A stretch of DNA of 64,000 bases from Paenibacillus riograndensis SBR5. GTDB lineage: Bacteria > Bacillota > Bacilli > Paenibacillales > Paenibacillaceae. Position 1 is the stretch's first letter. The number at the start of each line of letters is the position of its first letter. Location of the stretch: the NCBI RefSeq assembly GCF_000981585.1, contig NZ_LN831776.1, positions 759,001-823,000 of the forward strand, given 5' to 3'. A program made the translations under genes and the position numbers. This document shows positions 32,413 through 40,332 of this stretch, in pieces. Below the pieces are notes generated by a model. It was not told where the DNA came from and did no database searches. It saw only the letters and a program-made list of their open reading frames with translations.

Positions 32413-32440
32413 TTGCTTTCACAGAGTATGTATGTATAAT
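32413..32440 (+). promoter_or_regulatory. SigA-type promoter of brxB
   Basis: TTGCTT (32413-32418), 16-bp spacer, TATAAT (32435-32440), about 67 bp ahead of the bacilliredoxin start codon. Confidence 0.6.
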
Positions 32441-32506
32441 AAAGTTAGTAAATCCTGCTGCAACGTGGTCTTACAAATATTCAAAGGATAAAGGAGAGTG
32501 CACAGA

Positions 32507-32941
32507 ATGTCCATGTCATTTAATCAATATATGAAGGATTCCATCCAACCCATGCGCGATGATCTGACAAGCATCGGATTTAAGGAGCTGTTGACTCCGG
32601 AAGAGGTGGAAGCAGTGCTTCCTGACTCCAAGGGTACAACGCTTGTTGTTGTGAATTCGGTCTGCGGCTGTGCAGCCGGTCAATGCCGTCCGGGCGTGGC
32701 CCAGGCACTGCAGAATGAGATTCTGCCGGATCACCTGTACACTGTGTTCGCCGGTCAAGAGAAAGAAGCCACAGCCAAAGCGCGTGAGTACTTTGCACCG
32801 TATCCGCCTTCTTCGCCTTCGATCGCGCTGATGAAGGATGGACAGCTTGTTCACTTCATCGAACGCCATGGGGTCGAAGACCGTTCAGCTGCCGAAATTG
32901 CGGCTGAGCTGAAAGATGTATTCAACCGCCTGTGCCAATAA
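32507..32941 (+). CDS. brxB: Bacilliredoxin, BrxA/BrxB family
   Basis: A 144-residue thioredoxin-fold protein; ATG at 32507 with AAGGAGAG ahead (an in-frame codon 9 bases upstream is too close to it). Starts MSMSFNQYMKDSIQPMRDDL and has the family redox motif VVVNSVCGCAAGQCRPGVAQAL (CGC). Family knowledge: bacilliredoxins remove bacillithiol from S-bacillithiolated proteins after oxidative stress. The monocistronic unit has its own promoter and terminator. BrxA versus BrxB cannot be firmly separated; the symbol is tentative. Confidence 0.9.
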   Translation: MSMSFNQYMKDSIQPMRDDLTSIGFKELLTPEEVEAVLPDSKGTTLVVVNSVCGCAAGQCRPGVAQALQNEILPDHLYTVFAGQEKEATAKAREYFAPYPPSSPSIALMKDGQLVHFIERHGVEDRSAAEIAAELKDVFNRLCQ

Positions 32942-32965
32942 AATAAGGCTGGTCTTTACTTGAGT

Positions 32966-33007
32966 CTCGCAGGCTGCCGGTAGTCCGGAAGTCTGCGGGA
33001 TTTTTTT
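32966..33007 (+). terminator. Terminator of bacilliredoxin gene
   Basis: Imperfect hairpin with CTCGCAG pairing with CTGCGGG and inner CCGG/CCGG, followed by seven T residues. Confidence 0.82.
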
Positions 33008-33062
33008 GAAAATACAGGAGTTTATAGGTTTCACGCAAATCATCTGAAGCGGGGTGTAGTAC

Positions 33063-33872
33063 TTGAGTATGCAGAGCGAAATAATTGCCGCCCTTGGTGT
33101 TAAACCCTCCATTGATGTGGAGGCTGAGGTCCGGAAACGGGTGGATTTTTTGAAAGCATATGTGCTGGAAGCAGGTGCGGGCGGTCTGCTGATTGCAATC
33201 AGCGGAGGGGTAGACAGCGCGGTTGCCGCAGGTCTGTGCAAACGGGCTACGGATGAGCTTACAGCCGAGGAAGGCAAAGACTATATGACGCTTGGTGTTT
33301 TTCAGCCTTATGGTGAACAGGAGGATATCGAGCACAGCTATGCGGTCGCTGAGGCGTTTGGTTTGACGCATAGGGCAGAGACCAACATCGAGGAAGCGGT
33401 CAACGAGATCGCCCTTGAGGTAGAGCACAGCCTGAAATCGCTTGGACAGCACCGCCACATCACTCATCAGGGGAAAGGCAATGTAAAAGCAAGAACACGC
33501 ATGGTGATGCAGTATGCGCTGGCTTTTGAGAACAATCTGCTGGTAGTGGGGACAGACCATGCTTCCGAAGCTATAACCGGCTTCTATACCAAATGGGGCG
33601 ATGGTGCCGTGGACATTACACCGCTGTCTTCGCTGAATAAGCGCCAGGTGCGCCAGTTAGCTGCATTCCTCGGAGTGCCTGCGGATATTGTCACCAAAGC
33701 GCCGACAGCCGGCCTGTGGCCGGGACAGACGGATGAAGCGGAGCTTGGCATCACCTATGAGGAGAACAGCGATTACCTGGAGGGCAAGACCGTCAGCCCT
33801 GAAGCGGCGAAGAAACTGGAGAATTTCTACCGGAGAACCGCGCATAAGCGCAATGTGATTCCCGGGATCTAA
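33063..33872 (+). CDS. nadE: NH3-dependent NAD+ synthetase
   Basis: A 269-residue enzyme; start TTG at 33063 (ATG at 33069 is an alternative) after GGGGTG. The P-loop-like pyrophosphatase motif LLIAISGGVDSAVAAGL (SGGxDS) is present, with KGNVKARTRMVMQYALAFENNLLVVGTDHASE and PTAGLWPGQTDE, all diagnostic for NadE. No glutaminase domain, so it uses ammonia. Reaction: deamido-NAD plus ATP and NH3 gives NAD. Monocistronic, with a terminator downstream. Confidence 0.95.
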   Translation: MSMQSEIIAALGVKPSIDVEAEVRKRVDFLKAYVLEAGAGGLLIAISGGVDSAVAAGLCKRATDELTAEEGKDYMTLGVFQPYGEQEDIEHSYAVAEAFGLTHRAETNIEEAVNEIALEVEHSLKSLGQHRHITHQGKGNVKARTRMVMQYALAFENNLLVVGTDHASEAITGFYTKWGDGAVDITPLSSLNKRQVRQLAAFLGVPADIVTKAPTAGLWPGQTDEAELGITYEENSDYLEGKTVSPEAAKKLENFYRRTAHKRNVIPGI

Positions 33873-33887
33873 AAAAATGTGTTGCCC

Positions 33888-33932
33888 AACCGCCGGGGAG
33901 CTGCGTTCAATGCAGACGCTCCGGCGGTTTTT
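33888..33932 (+). terminator. Terminator of nadE
   Basis: Stem AACCGCCGG/CCGGCGGTT with extra inner pairing (CTGC/GCAG), followed by five T residues. Its position also allows it to end the convergent hydrolase transcript. Confidence 0.82.
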
Positions 33933-33943
33933 CATGATAACAG

Positions 33944-34762
33944 CTACTCCTCCAAAACCCGGGTGATAAAATCCCTGGAGGCGGAAATGGCCTGTTCCAG
34001 CTGAGGTGTGGTTCCGGTAAAAGGATGGACGGTGCCGAAGGTGTGATTGCCGCCCGGAATTTGTATCCATTCAATATCCGGCCGAAACCGGATCAATTGC
34101 TCTGAACCGCGCCGCAGCCGCTCGCCGTCCTCACTCCCCTGGATCAGGACCGCGGGGAAGGCGGCCTGCTTCATCCGCTCCAATATGTTGTAACGTTCTG
34201 CCTGCTGTTCCAGATCTTCTATAATGATGGCATCCAGCGGCATTTGCTGGCCTGTCCGTCCATTGAGGACGTGGGTCCGGCCCGTTTCCCTCATTTCACG
34301 CTTCTGCTCTTCTGTGAACAGGTCCAGATTGGTGGTCCCGTTCCAGGAGATCACACCGGCAAGTTCTGCAGGATGATCCAGTGCATAGAGCAGACAGTCG
34401 CCCCCTCCACGGCTGTGTCCCAGCAGAAAGACAGGCAGACTTCCGAACCTGTGATGCTGGCTCAGATAGGAGAGCAGAATCTCCATATCCTTGATCTCGC
34501 GCTGGTAGGTGTTGCGGGCAAACTTTTCAAGCTCGGTGAAATTCTGCAGATCTTCGCCGATTCCGGCATGTGAGAAGTTGAAGCTGATCACTTCATGCTC
34601 ATCACTAAGGGCCTCTGCAACATAAGGGAACATTCCCCAATCCTTGAAGCCCTTGTAGCCGTGAGCGACCACAACAAGGCTCTTGGCTTCGCCTTGGGCC
34701 GGAAAATGTGAACAACGCAGGACAGCATCCTCTCCTGCGGGCAATTCGAAATTACGGGGCAT
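33944..34762 (-). CDS. Alpha/beta hydrolase, dienelactone hydrolase/BAAT-like
   Basis: A 272-residue cytoplasmic hydrolase; the ATG at 34762 is chosen since AAGGAAAGGGAG precedes it. Pattern: VVVAHGYKGFKDWGMFPYVAEAL, then nucleophile elbow VFLLGHSRGGGDCLLYA (Ser in GHSRGG), acid region VLIQGSEDGERL, and catalytic His in PGGNHTFGTVHPF. A complete Ser-Asp/Glu-His triad is therefore likely. No signal peptide. Substrate unknown. Convergent with nadE. Confidence 0.82.
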   Translation of the reverse strand: MPRNFELPAGEDAVLRCSHFPAQGEAKSLVVVAHGYKGFKDWGMFPYVAEALSDEHEVISFNFSHAGIGEDLQNFTELEKFARNTYQREIKDMEILLSYLSQHHRFGSLPVFLLGHSRGGGDCLLYALDHPAELAGVISWNGTTNLDLFTEEQKREMRETGRTHVLNGRTGQQMPLDAIIIEDLEQQAERYNILERMKQAAFPAVLIQGSEDGERLRRGSEQLIRFRPDIEWIQIPGGNHTFGTVHPFTGTTPQLEQAISASRDFITRVLEE

Positions 34763-35286
34763 AGGGCAGTCTCCCTTTCCTTGATATTCTAGTATCACAG
34801 CCGGGCTGTGTTCGAATCCGGTTCTAAACTGAAGGGCTTAAATATACCGGATATACCCATAAATAGACTTTAGCGGTTTTTTCTTTTAAGATAGCAGAAT
34901 GCTGACGTTAAAACTATTATTAATATATAAATTGAACTTGAGAAATTAAGAATAAGAGGGAAGTTGGCGGAGGAGAAGTTTGGAACTGTAGGAGCGTTAG
35001 CGTTCGCCTTTGTAGCCGGATTTCTACCGCGAAAAGCGGTATGAATCAAGAAATCTGGATATGGGCAGCGGCTGGAAGTCCAAACATTCTCTGGAGTCAC
35101 GACCCTTCCTAAATCAAAAAATTTTAAAGTTCAGTTTATATAGTTCAGGGTAAAGAGGCAGGCGGACTTTCTCTGTTATATGAGATTTCTGGCGCCTATA
35201 GGAAGATCATACCATTAGAAGCACGGTAAGGATAGAAGGGAATATGAGATGGTTAATGAATGTAAAGCCATGAGAGGTGTGGGATT
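34763..35286. other. Gene-free gap with second MITE copy
   Basis: No gene. It contains the MITE-like element at 34924-35142 and the upstream region of acpS. The short open frame on the minus strand near 34870-35100 reads the repeat and has no ribosome binding site. Confidence 0.75.
34924..35142 (+). mobile_element. MITE-like element, copy 2
   Basis: A 219-bp element with terminal inverted repeats TATATAAATTGAACTT (34924-34939) and AAGTTCAGTTTATATA (35127-35142), matching at 14 of 16 positions. The interior matches copy 1 (12568-12782) in opposite orientation. The centre can fold: GATTTC..TACCGC-GAAAA-GCGGTA..GAAATC. No open frame of note. Confidence 0.8.
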
Positions 35287-35685
35287 GTGATTTACGGAAT
35301 CGGGCATGATGTGCTGGAAATCGGGAGGGTTGCGGGTATTGCGAATGGCAGCCTGGGCAGCCGGTTCACCCGGCGGATTCTGACCGCGCAGGAGCTGGTA
35401 CTGGCCGCAGGCAAAGGCGGGAAGGCGGCAGAGTTCATAGCCGGGAGGTTTTCGGCCAAGGAGGCGGTAGTCAAGGCGCTCGGGTGCGGAATCGGCCATA
35501 CGGTAGGTTTTCAGGATATTGAAATTCTGCCGGACGCCTTGGGCAAGCCCGTAGCCTCACTGTCGGCTGAGGCCTGGTCCCGGTTGCGGCTGCCGGAGCA
35601 GGAGTATACCATTCATCTCACGATTACGCACAGCCGCGGTTTGGCTTCGGCGTTCGCGGTGGTGGAGAGGCTGCGCGGATACTAA
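35287..35685 (+). CDS. acpS: Holo-[acyl-carrier-protein] synthase
   Basis: A 132-residue protein; GTG start with GAGAGGTG ahead. Starts MIYGIGHDVLEIGRV (metal-binding Asp in GHDVLEI) and has FIAGRFSAKEAVVKALGCGIG with Glu in the AKEAxxKA motif. Reaction: transfers phosphopantetheine from CoA to ACP in fatty acid synthesis. It lies 85 bp ahead of mutY on the same strand. Full-length for the family. Confidence 0.95.
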   Translation: MIYGIGHDVLEIGRVAGIANGSLGSRFTRRILTAQELVLAAGKGGKAAEFIAGRFSAKEAVVKALGCGIGHTVGFQDIEILPDALGKPVASLSAEAWSRLRLPEQEYTIHLTITHSRGLASAFAVVERLRGY

Positions 35686-35770
35686 GACCCACCCGGGACA
35701 TACCCCAATAATCTATAGCCAGCCTTTGTGAACCGGGTGCAAGATTATATGAACGGCAAGGAGAATAACG

Positions 35771-37309
35771 ATGACAATACATGAACAACAGAGTGAAACA
35801 CAGCAGGAAGCCAAGTTATTCTTCAGCCGCTTCCTGCTGGAATGGTATCAAGGCCAGAAAAGGGATTTGCCTTGGCGGCGCCACCGCAACCCTTATTACA
35901 TCTGGATTTCAGAGATTATGCTGCAGCAGACCAGAGTGGATACGGTAATTCCTTATTTTAACCGTTTTATTGAGCGTTTTCCTACGGTGGAATCACTGGC
36001 CGATGCCCCCGAGGAGGAGGTGCTGAAGTGCTGGGAGGGACTCGGCTACTACTCCCGGGCCCGGAACCTGCAGCATGCAGCCAAGCAGGTAAAAGAGCAA
36101 TATGGCGGTCAGGTGCCCAATGACCGTGACGCCGTGTTTGGCCTCAAGGGCGTAGGCCCTTACACAGCAGGTGCCATACTCAGCATTGCCTTCAACCGGC
36201 CGGAACCGGCCGTGGACGGCAATGTGATGCGGGTGCTGTCCCGCTATTTCCTCATTGAGGATGATATCGCCAAGGGACCCACCCGTGTTGCGATGGAACG
36301 GCTGGCTGCAGAGCTGATCCCTGAAGGCGAAGCTTCGCATTTCAATCAGGCGCTGATGGAGCTTGGCGCGCTTGTCTGCACGCCGAAATCACCGCGCTGC
36401 CTTCCGTGCCCGGTGATGGAGCACTGCGCCGCGCGGCTGGCGGGCTGCGAAACTTCGCTGCCCGTCAAAACCAAGGCGAAGCCGCCGCGCCCCGAGGAGC
36501 GGCTGGCGGCCCTGGTGGAAGGCCGCGGCGAGCACGCGGGCCGGGTGCTCATCCGGCAGCGGCCGGTAAGCGGGCTTCTGGCCCGCATGTGGGAGCTGCC
36601 GCACTGGCCTGCGCCGCCTGCGGAGGGCGGCAGGGGCGGCGCGCTGCTGCCGGAGGCCGCGGCGCTGGACCGGCTGCGCCGGTCCCTGAGGCAGGCCGGG
36701 ATTCCTGCCCGGCCGGAAGAGCACTGGATGGCTGCGGAACATACGTTCAGCCATATTGTGTGGACCCTGCAGGTGTACCGCTGCAGGGAAGAGGATGTCC
36801 GCGCGCTGCCAGTGGCGGCGGAAGGGCGGGCGGCGTACGCCGCCGGGCAATCCCCGGGTGCCGGGGATGCCGGCCGGCCAGCCGGCGCGGGCGGGCCTCA
36901 GGATTCGGCCGCCACCGGTATCAGCGGCGCAGGGCTGCCTGCCGCAGACAAGGATGCGCCGGCCTTGAACGCCGACGCGGGCAGTTCCGCCGCGTTAGCA
37001 CCCGGCAGCGCCACGCCCGACTTGTTCAGTGCCGCTGGCACCTCAAACGGGCAGCCTGCTGTGGACGGCGGCTCTATAGAGCCGTTTGCGGACGGCAACG
37101 GCAATCCCAGCTTGTTCAGTGCCGCTGGCACCTCAAACGGGCAGCCTGCTGTGGACGGCGGCACCATAGAGCCGTTCGCGGATGGCAACGGCAATCCCGA
37201 GGATGGCGGAGCGGTACGGTGGATCAACCGTGAGGAAATGGCTAATTATGCCTTCCCGAACGTGTTTTTGAAGCTGCTGAACAGCTATTTCGATGAACAA
37301 AATGGATGA
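35771..37309 (+). CDS. mutY: A/G-specific adenine glycosylase with long low-complexity insertion
   Basis: A 512-residue protein; usual MutY has about 350-380. Residues 1-225 are standard: WYQGQKRDLPWRRHRNPYYIWISEIMLQQTRVDTVIPY, helix-hairpin-helix GLKGVGPYTAGAI, catalytic Asp in PAVDGNVMRVLSR, and [4Fe-4S] pattern C-x6-C-x2-C-x5-C. A NUDIX-like 8-oxoG recognition domain follows (about 235-345), but residues about 345-485 are an Ala/Gly/Pro/Asn-rich insertion before its last strand (VRWINREEMANYAFP). The insertion ends in two 30-residue repeats encoded by a 90-bp tandem duplication. Role: removes A mispaired with 8-oxoguanine. Confidence 0.93.
   Translation: MTIHEQQSETQQEAKLFFSRFLLEWYQGQKRDLPWRRHRNPYYIWISEIMLQQTRVDTVIPYFNRFIERFPTVESLADAPEEEVLKCWEGLGYYSRARNLQHAAKQVKEQYGGQVPNDRDAVFGLKGVGPYTAGAILSIAFNRPEPAVDGNVMRVLSRYFLIEDDIAKGPTRVAMERLAAELIPEGEASHFNQALMELGALVCTPKSPRCLPCPVMEHCAARLAGCETSLPVKTKAKPPRPEERLAALVEGRGEHAGRVLIRQRPVSGLLARMWELPHWPAPPAEGGRGGALLPEAAALDRLRRSLRQAGIPARPEEHWMAAEHTFSHIVWTLQVYRCREEDVRALPVAAEGRAAYAAGQSPGAGDAGRPAGAGGPQDSAATGISGAGLPAADKDAPALNADAGSSAALAPGSATPDLFSAAGTSNGQPAVDGGSIEPFADGNGNPSLFSAAGTSNGQPAVDGGTIEPFADGNGNPEDGGAVRWINREEMANYAFPNVFLKLLNSYFDEQNG
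37022..37201 (+). repeat. 90-bp tandem duplication inside mutY
   Basis: Two 90-bp units (37022-37111 and 37112-37201), nearly identical and in frame, each giving LFSAAGTSNGQPAVDGG then IEPFADGNGNP. The few differences are mostly silent. Confidence 0.93.
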
Positions 37310-37416
37310 TTTCTCTCAGATACTGTACAAAGTGCGCTTACAGTGATTGCTCTGCAGGCGGGGCCTGGGATCAGAAAACAAAAGGGCAGGATCGTGCGTG
37401 GGCTGCAGGAAAGAAG

Positions 37417-37604
37417 CGAAGTGGAATTAGGGAACTTAAATGGACGCAGATGCTTTCGGCAGAGGGAATAGTGGGAAAAAGTAGACTTAAATTAAGCGGA
37501 TTTGTCCGAAAAAGCAGAAAGTGGCCAGATTAGGTGTCCTTTTTCCACCTAATGCTTGTGGAGAAGCGGAATGAACAGGAATTAAGTGCCCTTTTTCCAC
37601 TTAA
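37417..37604. repeat. 23-bp element array, locus 3 (+ + - -)
   Basis: Copies start at 37417 (+), 37468 (+), 37530 (-) and 37582 (-): spacings 51, 62 and 52 bp. The copy at 37530 has perfect arms TTAGGTG/CACCTAA and the one at 37582 perfect arms TTAAGTG/CACTTAA, both around a 9-nt core ending CTTTTTC. Confidence 0.85.
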
Positions 37605-37756
37605 GGCCTGCCGCAGGGCTCATAGAGGGCGCCCCAGACAGGGGCTAGCCTAATAAGGCCTGCCGCAGGGCTCATAGAGGGCGCTCCAGGCAGGGTTAGA
37701 CTAATAAGGCCTGCCGCAGGGCTCATAGAGGGCGCCCCAGGCAGGACTAGCCTAAA
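37603..37756. repeat. Three tandem 51-52-bp units
   Basis: Units begin at 37603, 37655 and 37706 with AAGGCCTGCCGCAGGGCTCA, then TAGAGGGCGC. A diverged single copy (GCCGCAGGATTCATAAGGGT) occurs at about 6171-6210 in the matching place of locus 1. Confidence 0.88.
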
Positions 37757-37760
37757 ATCC

Positions 37761-37802
37761 AAAACGGCTGCACCGTCCATCATTGGACGGTGCAGCCGTT
37801 TT
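37761..37802. terminator. Bidirectional terminator between mutY and sodA
   Basis: A perfect 18-bp stem starting AAAACGGCTGCACCGTCC with a 6-nt loop and the complementary arm ending in TTTT. Strong hairpin for both convergent genes, and the closing piece of repeat locus 3. Confidence 0.9.
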
Positions 37803-37838
37803 GTTCTGTTTCATGCAGCTGATTTATGCTGCTGAAGC

Positions 37839-38447
37839 TTATTTTGCGCTTTCGTAGCGTTTGCCGACTTCTTCCCAGTTGACTACGTTCCAGAAGGCTT
37901 TGATGTAGTCAGGGCGTTTGTTTTGATAGTTCAGGTAGTAAGCGTGCTCCCATACATCCAGTCCGAGGATCGGAGTAGCGCCTTCGCTGATCGGGTTGTC
38001 CTGGTTCGGTGTGCTGGTAACCGCCAGCTTGCCGTCTTTAACAACGAGCCAGGCCCAGCCGCTGCCGAAACGGGTAGTTGCCGCCGTAGCGAAATCCTCT
38101 TTGAATTTATCGAAACCGCCAAGCTCGCTGTCAATAGCAGCTGCCAGTGCGCCGGTTGGTGCGCCGCCGCCGTTCGGTCCGATGACTTCCCAGAACAGGG
38201 TATGGTTGGCATGCCCGCCGCCGTTGTTGCGGACAGCAGTACGGATCGCTTCAGGTACTGCGTTCAGGTCGGTAAGAAGCTCTTCAATGCTCTTGCCCTG
38301 CAGTTCGGGTGCCTTTTCCAGTGCGGCGTTCAGGTTCGTCACGTATGTGTTATGGTGCCTGTCATGGTGAATCTCCATCGTCAATGCGTCGATGTGCGGT
38401 TCAAGAGCGTTGTTCGGATACGGAAGTGCCGGTAATTGAAATGCCAT
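37839..38447 (-). CDS. sodA: Superoxide dismutase, Mn/Fe family
   Basis: A 202-residue protein; ATG at 38447 with AGGAGGG ahead. N-terminal [32 protein letters not shown] carries the first metal His, [21 protein letters not shown] the second, and [20 protein letters not shown] the Asp and last His. The GGG and Gln-lacking context suit MnSOD. Reaction: superoxide to O2 and H2O2 in the cytoplasm. A second SOD domain occurs in the fusion gene at 42659-43837. Confidence 0.95.
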   Translation of the reverse strand: MAFQLPALPYPNNALEPHIDALTMEIHHDRHHNTYVTNLNAALEKAPELQGKSIEELLTDLNAVPEAIRTAVRNNGGGHANHTLFWEVIGPNGGGAPTGALAAAIDSELGGFDKFKEDFATAATTRFGSGWAWLVVKDGKLAVTSTPNQDNPISEGATPILGLDVWEHAYYLNYQNKRPDYIKAFWNVVNWEEVGKRYESAK

Positions 38448-39035
38448 GGAAAATCCCTCCTGAGTGGTATTTGAATTTGTATGGATAAAGAATTTTGGCG
38501 GCCTTGACGTCAAAATCCCTTATTTCCGATGTACCTTATAGGTTATGTACCCGATAAGATACTATTATTAAACCGTATCTGGAACAATAATGCAACACTA
38601 AACAAACACGAATGTTTAAAAAGTAATGAGGCTTTGAAACCTGACTGCGAGTGTCAACGCCGAGTTAAAACCGAAACGGCCGCCGCCGGCAGTTGTTTAC
38701 ACCGCCATAATTACCTTAATAAAGGATTTATGTAATTATATACAATGCAAACGCTTTAAATCAAGCGCTTTCAAAAGAAAATTGATGATATCGCTAGAAA
38801 AGTATGCTTTAATAGACTTAAAAGCAGGTATTCCTCGTTTTTTGAAGTTTAAAGAAGCTATAAACTGTTTAACATTAGGTTAATACTTCTTTAGCCGCTG
38901 AGAAGCAACTTCCCTGTTTGATTTCAGATAGCTCTTTGGGAATCATTCATTTGCTTTTCTTTTTCCTCTTTATGCCGTTACGGGAACTCCTTCTTTTTGT
39001 TAAATTCTAAGCCATAGAAAAGGGAGATTTAAAGA
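38448..39035. promoter_or_regulatory. Gap with tandem cre-like sites
   Basis: About 590 bp without a convincing gene. Two catabolite-responsive-element-like sequences lie back to back: ATGCAAACGCTTTAA (38745-38759) and, on the other strand, TTGAAAGCGCTTGAT (38774-38760), the latter very close to the CcpA consensus WTGAAARCGYTTWNN. They sit about 300 bp from both sodA and the GNAT gene, so their target is unclear. The small open frame at 38529-38735 lacks a ribosome binding site. Confidence 0.5.
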
Positions 39036-39455
39036 ATGCACGTTCGTTCCTTTCAATTAAGCGACGTTACCTCTGTGACTGAACTGCTGCAGACCGCATT
39101 ATCGGAAGAATGTTTCGAGAGCACTATCGAGCCTTTCTCCAGGCAGCTTTCATGGGACTCTGATCTCATTGTTGTAGCCGAGGATGAAGGGGAGATTGTT
39201 GGTGCGCTGATTGGTACGATCGAGAAGAATCACGGCTGTTATTTCCGCATTGCCGTCCATCCCGAATACCGCCGCAGAGGAATCGGCAGAGGTCTTGTAT
39301 CGGCGATGGAACACAAGTTTCAGGCACGCAAGGTCAGCGGTATTTATGTGGCCGTCGACGAGCATAACTCATTTGCGCTGCCGCTCTATGAAGCTATGGG
39401 TTATAACGAGAATCAAATCTTCAAGTCGGTACGGAAGCTTAGCATTGTCGGGTAA
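39036..39455 (+). CDS. GNAT N-acetyltransferase, RimI-like
   Basis: A 139-residue protein preceded by AAAAGGGAG. It starts MHVRSFQLSDVTSVTELLQTAL and has EGEIVGALIGTIEKNHGCYFRIAVHPEYRRRGIGRGLVSAME, the acetyl-CoA motif A (V-HPEYRRRGIGRGL), then VAVDEHNSFALPLYEAMGYNEN. Full-length single GNAT domain. Substrate unknown; resemblance to RimI/YpeA-type enzymes only indicates protein or small-amine acetylation. A 240-bp gap separates it from the signal peptidase gene. Confidence 0.88.
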   Translation: MHVRSFQLSDVTSVTELLQTALSEECFESTIEPFSRQLSWDSDLIVVAEDEGEIVGALIGTIEKNHGCYFRIAVHPEYRRRGIGRGLVSAMEHKFQARKVSGIYVAVDEHNSFALPLYEAMGYNENQIFKSVRKLSIVG

Positions 39456-39696
39456 GCGTTTTGATTCCGGTGCTGCGTAAGCGGAAACATTTTCTAGAAT
39501 AGAGAACTACTGCGATTGTACGCCTGCAATGATTGCGAGAATTAAGAGTACATACTTTTAGTATTGGATGCGTGCTTGCATAGTCTGATTCATTATACTG
39601 AAGCATATCTTTCCAAGTCCATTGCAAATGGCCGGGAGATATGCTTTTCTATTGTTATGGGACTTGAATGACCAATGATAAGCAAGAAGGTGGCCT

Positions 39697-40314
39697 ATGA
39701 ACCGGGAGCTTGAAGAAGATTTCATGCGGAGCCGCAAGCACAGATACCGGTCCGTTACACACCGGAGAACCGGCTCCTTATCAGGAACAGGCTGGGTCCG
39801 CGATCTCCGGGATTGGCTGGTTACTGCTGCAATTGTATTTGCCTTGATGTCACTGCTCAATATTTTTGTGTTCAATGTCTCAACGGTTATAGGCCAGTCC
39901 ATGCAGCCCACGCTGTTTGAGGGCGAAAAATTGATTATCAGCAAGATATCATTAACCTTTGCCAGTCCCAGGCGGAGCGATGTGGTTGTGCTGCATGACC
40001 CGAGCACCGGCCCGGACCGCAAGGAATATCTGGTGAAACGGGTCATCGGGATACCCGGCGACAGGATTGAAGTGCGGAACCACAAGCTGTACGTGAACGG
40101 CAAGCTTATCGGCGAGTCCTATGTGGACACGGAGATTCAGGACCCGGATTTTGCCGAGCTTACCGTTAAACAGGGAACCTATTTTGTGATGGGTGACAAC
40201 CGGCATGCCGGGGCGAGCAAGGACAGCCGGTATTTTGGCGCCGTTCCGCAGAACCGTATCGTCGGTAAGGCTGCGTATATCTGGTGGCCTCTTAGCAAAG
40301 CAAATGCACTATAA
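39697..40314 (+). CDS. sipS: Type I signal peptidase
   Basis: A 205-residue membrane protease with AGAAGGTGG ahead of the ATG. One N-terminal hydrophobic helix (about 41-61) after a basic 38-residue cytoplasmic tail. Catalytic Ser68 in GQSMQPTLFEGEKLI, catalytic Lys114 in EYLVKRVIGIPGDRIEV, and C-terminal boxes YFVMGDNRHAGASKDSRYFG. Role: removes signal peptides from exported preproteins at the outer face of the membrane. Symbol given for the Bacillus Sip group; lepB is equally valid. The stop nearly abuts the next gene. Confidence 0.94.
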   Translation: MNRELEEDFMRSRKHRYRSVTHRRTGSLSGTGWVRDLRDWLVTAAIVFALMSLLNIFVFNVSTVIGQSMQPTLFEGEKLIISKISLTFASPRRSDVVVLHDPSTGPDRKEYLVKRVIGIPGDRIEVRNHKLYVNGKLIGESYVDTEIQDPDFAELTVKQGTYFVMGDNRHAGASKDSRYFGAVPQNRIVGKAAYIWWPLSKANAL

Positions 40315-40332
40315 GTGAAGGAGAAGGCGGTA

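Larger units (their letters stand above)
37310..37838. other. Gene-free, repeat-rich gap between mutY and sodA
   Basis: Convergent intergenic region with no gene. It carries the 23-bp element array (locus 3), three tandem 51-52-bp units, and an 18-bp-stem hairpin. Open frames here read repeats. Confidence 0.8.

Noticed and set aside
36406..37233. 275-codon open frame in another frame of mutY
   Set aside because: Overlaps mutY completely; its Gly/Arg/Ala-rich composition follows from the very GC-rich sequence.
38529..38735. 68-codon open frame in the sodA/GNAT gap
   Set aside because: No ribosome binding site, no family resemblance, and it lies in a regulatory, AT-rich gap.
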